Below are positions 61,901 through 64,000 of a stretch of 64,000 nucleotides of DNA, in pieces. The first letter of the stretch is position 1, and each line of letters opens with the position of its first letter. Below the pieces are notes generated by a model. The model searched no databases. It worked only from the letters and a program-made list of their open reading frames with translations, and was not told the DNA's origin. This stretch comes from Hyaloscypha bicolor E (Eukaryota > Ascomycota > Leotiomycetes > Helotiales > Hyaloscyphaceae), in NCBI RefSeq assembly GCF_002865645.1, contig NW_020194512.1, forward strand, positions 372,001 through 436,000, written 5' to 3'. The translations under genes were made by a program, and so were the position numbers.

Positions 61901-62881
61901 ATATATAACTCTAAACTTTTAGCTATTATTCTAGTATTCTATACTTAATAGTATTACCTAATATATATCCGGTATACTATTATTATTAAAATAGATTATA
62001 ATAACTTGAAATACTTTATAATTAAAAGAAAACTAAATAGTTAATAAATAAGATAAATAAAAGAACTAATTACTTTTAACTTTATTTTAGAATACTAGCT
62101 AAAATATAGTAATTCTATTAATAAGCTATTAAAGAGGCCAGACTTTATAATAGGTATAAATAAAAATACTTTATTATTTATATTTTATAATAAGCTATAG
62201 AATATAGAATAGAGAACCCTATAAGTAATAATAATAGGATATTATACTATTCTTATAATACTATAATATAAGATTTAGGAAAGAGGAAATAGATATTCTT
62301 TAATTAGTAAGATACTAAAGAATTCCGAAAAGAAAATCTATTTTAGTAATAGAATAATACTAGAAATATTACTATTTAAATCTATTACTAATATAGCTAG
62401 TTATAAATAATATATATTATAAATTCTAGCTATATAGATAACTAGATCCGAAATAGTATATAAGGAAAACAGAAAGATATTACTTAAACTATTATTATAA
62501 TACTAAAGATTTAATCTATTAATATAATACTAGTAATATAAATAGTTCTTAAAAGAAATCTTTATTAGAACTATTAAGATTTGAGAACTTAATATATCTG
62601 GGTTATTAAGATATTAGAATATTATTTATATATTAAATAAACCGGCTTTTAAAAAAGAATTACTATAAACTAATTATAATAATCTTATAAGTAGGTATTT
62701 TAGTACTAGTAAGATACTAGAAATTCTTTAGAGAAAGTACTTCTAGTAAAATATAAGAAAAAATATAAAAGACTATATTAAAACTTATTTTATATATTAA
62801 TAAACTAAAATAAAAAAATATCTATTATATAATATATTTAGTTTATTTCCTCTTTTCTCTAAATTATAATAAGAAATTACT

Positions 62882-63184
62882 TGTGATGGGCACACGTGAT
62901 GGCGCATGGACAGGTGTCAGATGTCGTGGATCTAGTTTCCTATTTTGGGTACAGCTTGCGATCGGAATCGTATGGATCGCATGGGATTTCCTAATTAAGT
63001 AAAGGGCTTCGCATGCCTGGCTAAGCACTAGGGAATATATAGGGAGACGCTCCTAGCTTTGGAAGGGGCATCGATTAGTCTCTTGTTGGAATCAATTCTT
63101 GGAATCAGTTACACTTGCAAGCGTCACTCCGCAGCTTACTTACCTTGACTACTTGTGCATTACCCTGCTATTACGTGCCTTACA
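62882..63184 (+). mobile_element. Unmutated solo LTR inside the Gypsy integrase
   Basis: 303 bp, TGTGATGGG...GCCTTACA, flanked by perfect TTACT (62877-62881 and 63185-63189). The integrase reading continues on both sides. Normal base composition in a sea of RIP-degraded DNA shows it arrived later, or escaped RIP because of its short length. Confidence 0.93.
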
Positions 63185-63532
63185 TTACTATAGACTTTAT
63201 TATAGAATTATTCTCTTTTAGGTTTTATAATAAAATATATAATTCTATACTTATTATTATTAATAGATATATAAAAATAATATAATATATTTTAATTATT
63301 AAAAATATCTTAATTCCTAAATTAATAGAACTATTTATATATTATATTATTAAAAACTTTAGTATATCTATAAATATAACTTTTAATAAAGAATCTGTTT
63401 TTATAAATAAGTTCTAATTAAGTTTATACTTTTATTTAAAGGTTTAATAATAGCTAAATATAGTATTCTATTTATAAACTAATAAATAAATAAAGAATCT
63501 AAACTAAACTCTAGAATAATATTTAAGGTATT

Positions 63533-63835
63533 TATAAAATATATAATAATAAGATAATATATAAGTAATTAAGGTAAGTAAATTATAAAATAATACTTAT
63601 AAGTATAACTAATTTCAAGAATTAATTCTAATAAGAAACTAATTAATATTCTTTTTAAAGCTAGAAATATTTCCTTATATATTCCCTAATATTTAGCCAG
63701 GTATATAAAGCCCTTTACTTAATTAGGAAATCCCATATAATTTATATAATTCTAATTATAAGCTATATCTAAAATAGAAAACTAAATCTATAATATTTAA
63801 TATTTATTTATATATTATTATATATATTTATTATA
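63533..63835 (-). repeat. Inverted, fully RIP-shifted LTR of the same family
   Basis: 303 bp. It aligns without gaps, in the parts I compared, to the reverse complement of 62882-63184, with only transitions (start tataaaatatata for TGTAAGGCACGTA). No matching target duplication was found, so it is probably one LTR of another, inverted copy that continues beyond the end of the window. Confidence 0.85.
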
Positions 63836-64000
63836 TTAATTCTTTTTTTAGGCTCTTATTTCCAAAAAATCTAGAAAAACTATAAATAGCTTTATAAATA
63901 TTTCCCTAAAACTTTCCTAGCTACTAGCTTTCCCTAAAAACTTCCTATAATTATTTTATTATTATATTAGATAATAAAATTAAAAATATAGTTTACTAAT
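63836..64000. other. AT-rich end of the window
   Basis: If the preceding LTR is the 3' LTR of an inverted element, this would be its internal DNA. The minus strand next to the LTR is purine-rich (AAAAAAGAATTAA), compatible with a degraded polypurine tract. Confidence 0.35.

Larger units (their letters stand above)
58667..63532 (+). mobile_element. RIP-degraded Gypsy retrotransposon, 3' truncated
   Basis: A 304-bp 5' LTR (58667-58970) is followed by a gag start at 59041 (MARVLIRRSASTITGVTQSG). A gag core with LTYKEKSIKKVQDFF follows, then pol: reverse transcriptase strings (INYRNLNRITIKNRI, YIKLDLKNTYY, YIVYLNNILIYLENP; about 60990-61360), RNase H (IYIEINTLGFIIINIISQF, about 61760), the integrase zinc-binding region (about 62640-62800) and the integrase core (IDFIIELFSFRF, about 63190 on). 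A solo LTR splits the integrase. At 63533 an inverted LTR replaces the rest, so the 3' end and 3' LTR are missing. All frames are full of TAG/TAA. Confidence 0.9.

Overview
The window looks like an accessory, repeat-dense region of a filamentous ascomycete (Pezizomycotina). Most of it is extremely AT-rich and full of TA dinucleotides. Where two copies of one repeat can be compared (the LTRs at 58667-58970 and 62882-63184), the differences I checked over roughly the first 110 bases are all C-to-T or G-to-A transitions. That is the signature of repeat-induced point mutation (RIP). Intron signals (a 54-bp intron with GTAAGA, a CTGAT-type branch site and CAG) and the gene families (SesB-like/NACHT/ankyrin receptors, fungal CorA-like proteins, a fungal RelA/SpoT-domain protein) fit this group. 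I cannot name a genus.

Layout. 1-2830: RIP-degraded DNA. 3908-8899 (-): a decayed NLR-type gene (SesB-like hydrolase, NACHT, ankyrins). 9621-29340: RIP-degraded transposons, including a hAT element with intact target-site duplication (23092-26149), a 550-bp deletion derivative of a second hAT family (26783-27332), a 449-bp MITE-like element (22032-22480) and minisatellites. 29361-34950: a small island of ordinary base composition with the only two genes that look intact. These are a stand-alone RelA/SpoT-domain protein (-, one intron, 289 aa) and a CorA-like membrane protein (+, one intron, 593 aa), followed by an ankyrin gene remnant. 35062-38160: AT-rich DNA with a 444-bp inverted-repeat element and a solo LTR. 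38161-39457 (-): a broken Myb/SANT-like gene.

39464-53614 is one story. A single minus-strand host gene (N-terminal ankyrins, CxCG-containing middle, two C-terminal membrane segments) was split by a hAT transposon (41061-52650, 8-bp duplication GTRGCAAC). The hAT was itself hit by a full-length Gypsy element (42011-49822, duplication AATAT) and by a solo LTR (50326-50570). If the insertion and one copy of the duplication are removed, the two halves of the host gene join in frame.

54634-64000: a pogo/Fot-like transposase C-terminus, a 105-bp tandem repeat, a GC-rich fold-back minisatellite, a 443-bp MITE with long inverted arms, a solo LTR (57964-58257), and a RIP-degraded plus-strand Gypsy element (from 58667). 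An unmutated solo LTR (62882-63184, duplication TTACT) sits inside that element's integrase, and an inverted LTR at 63533-63835 truncates it.

The two intact genes are divergent and about 1.5 kb apart. Nothing in the sequence proves that they work together.
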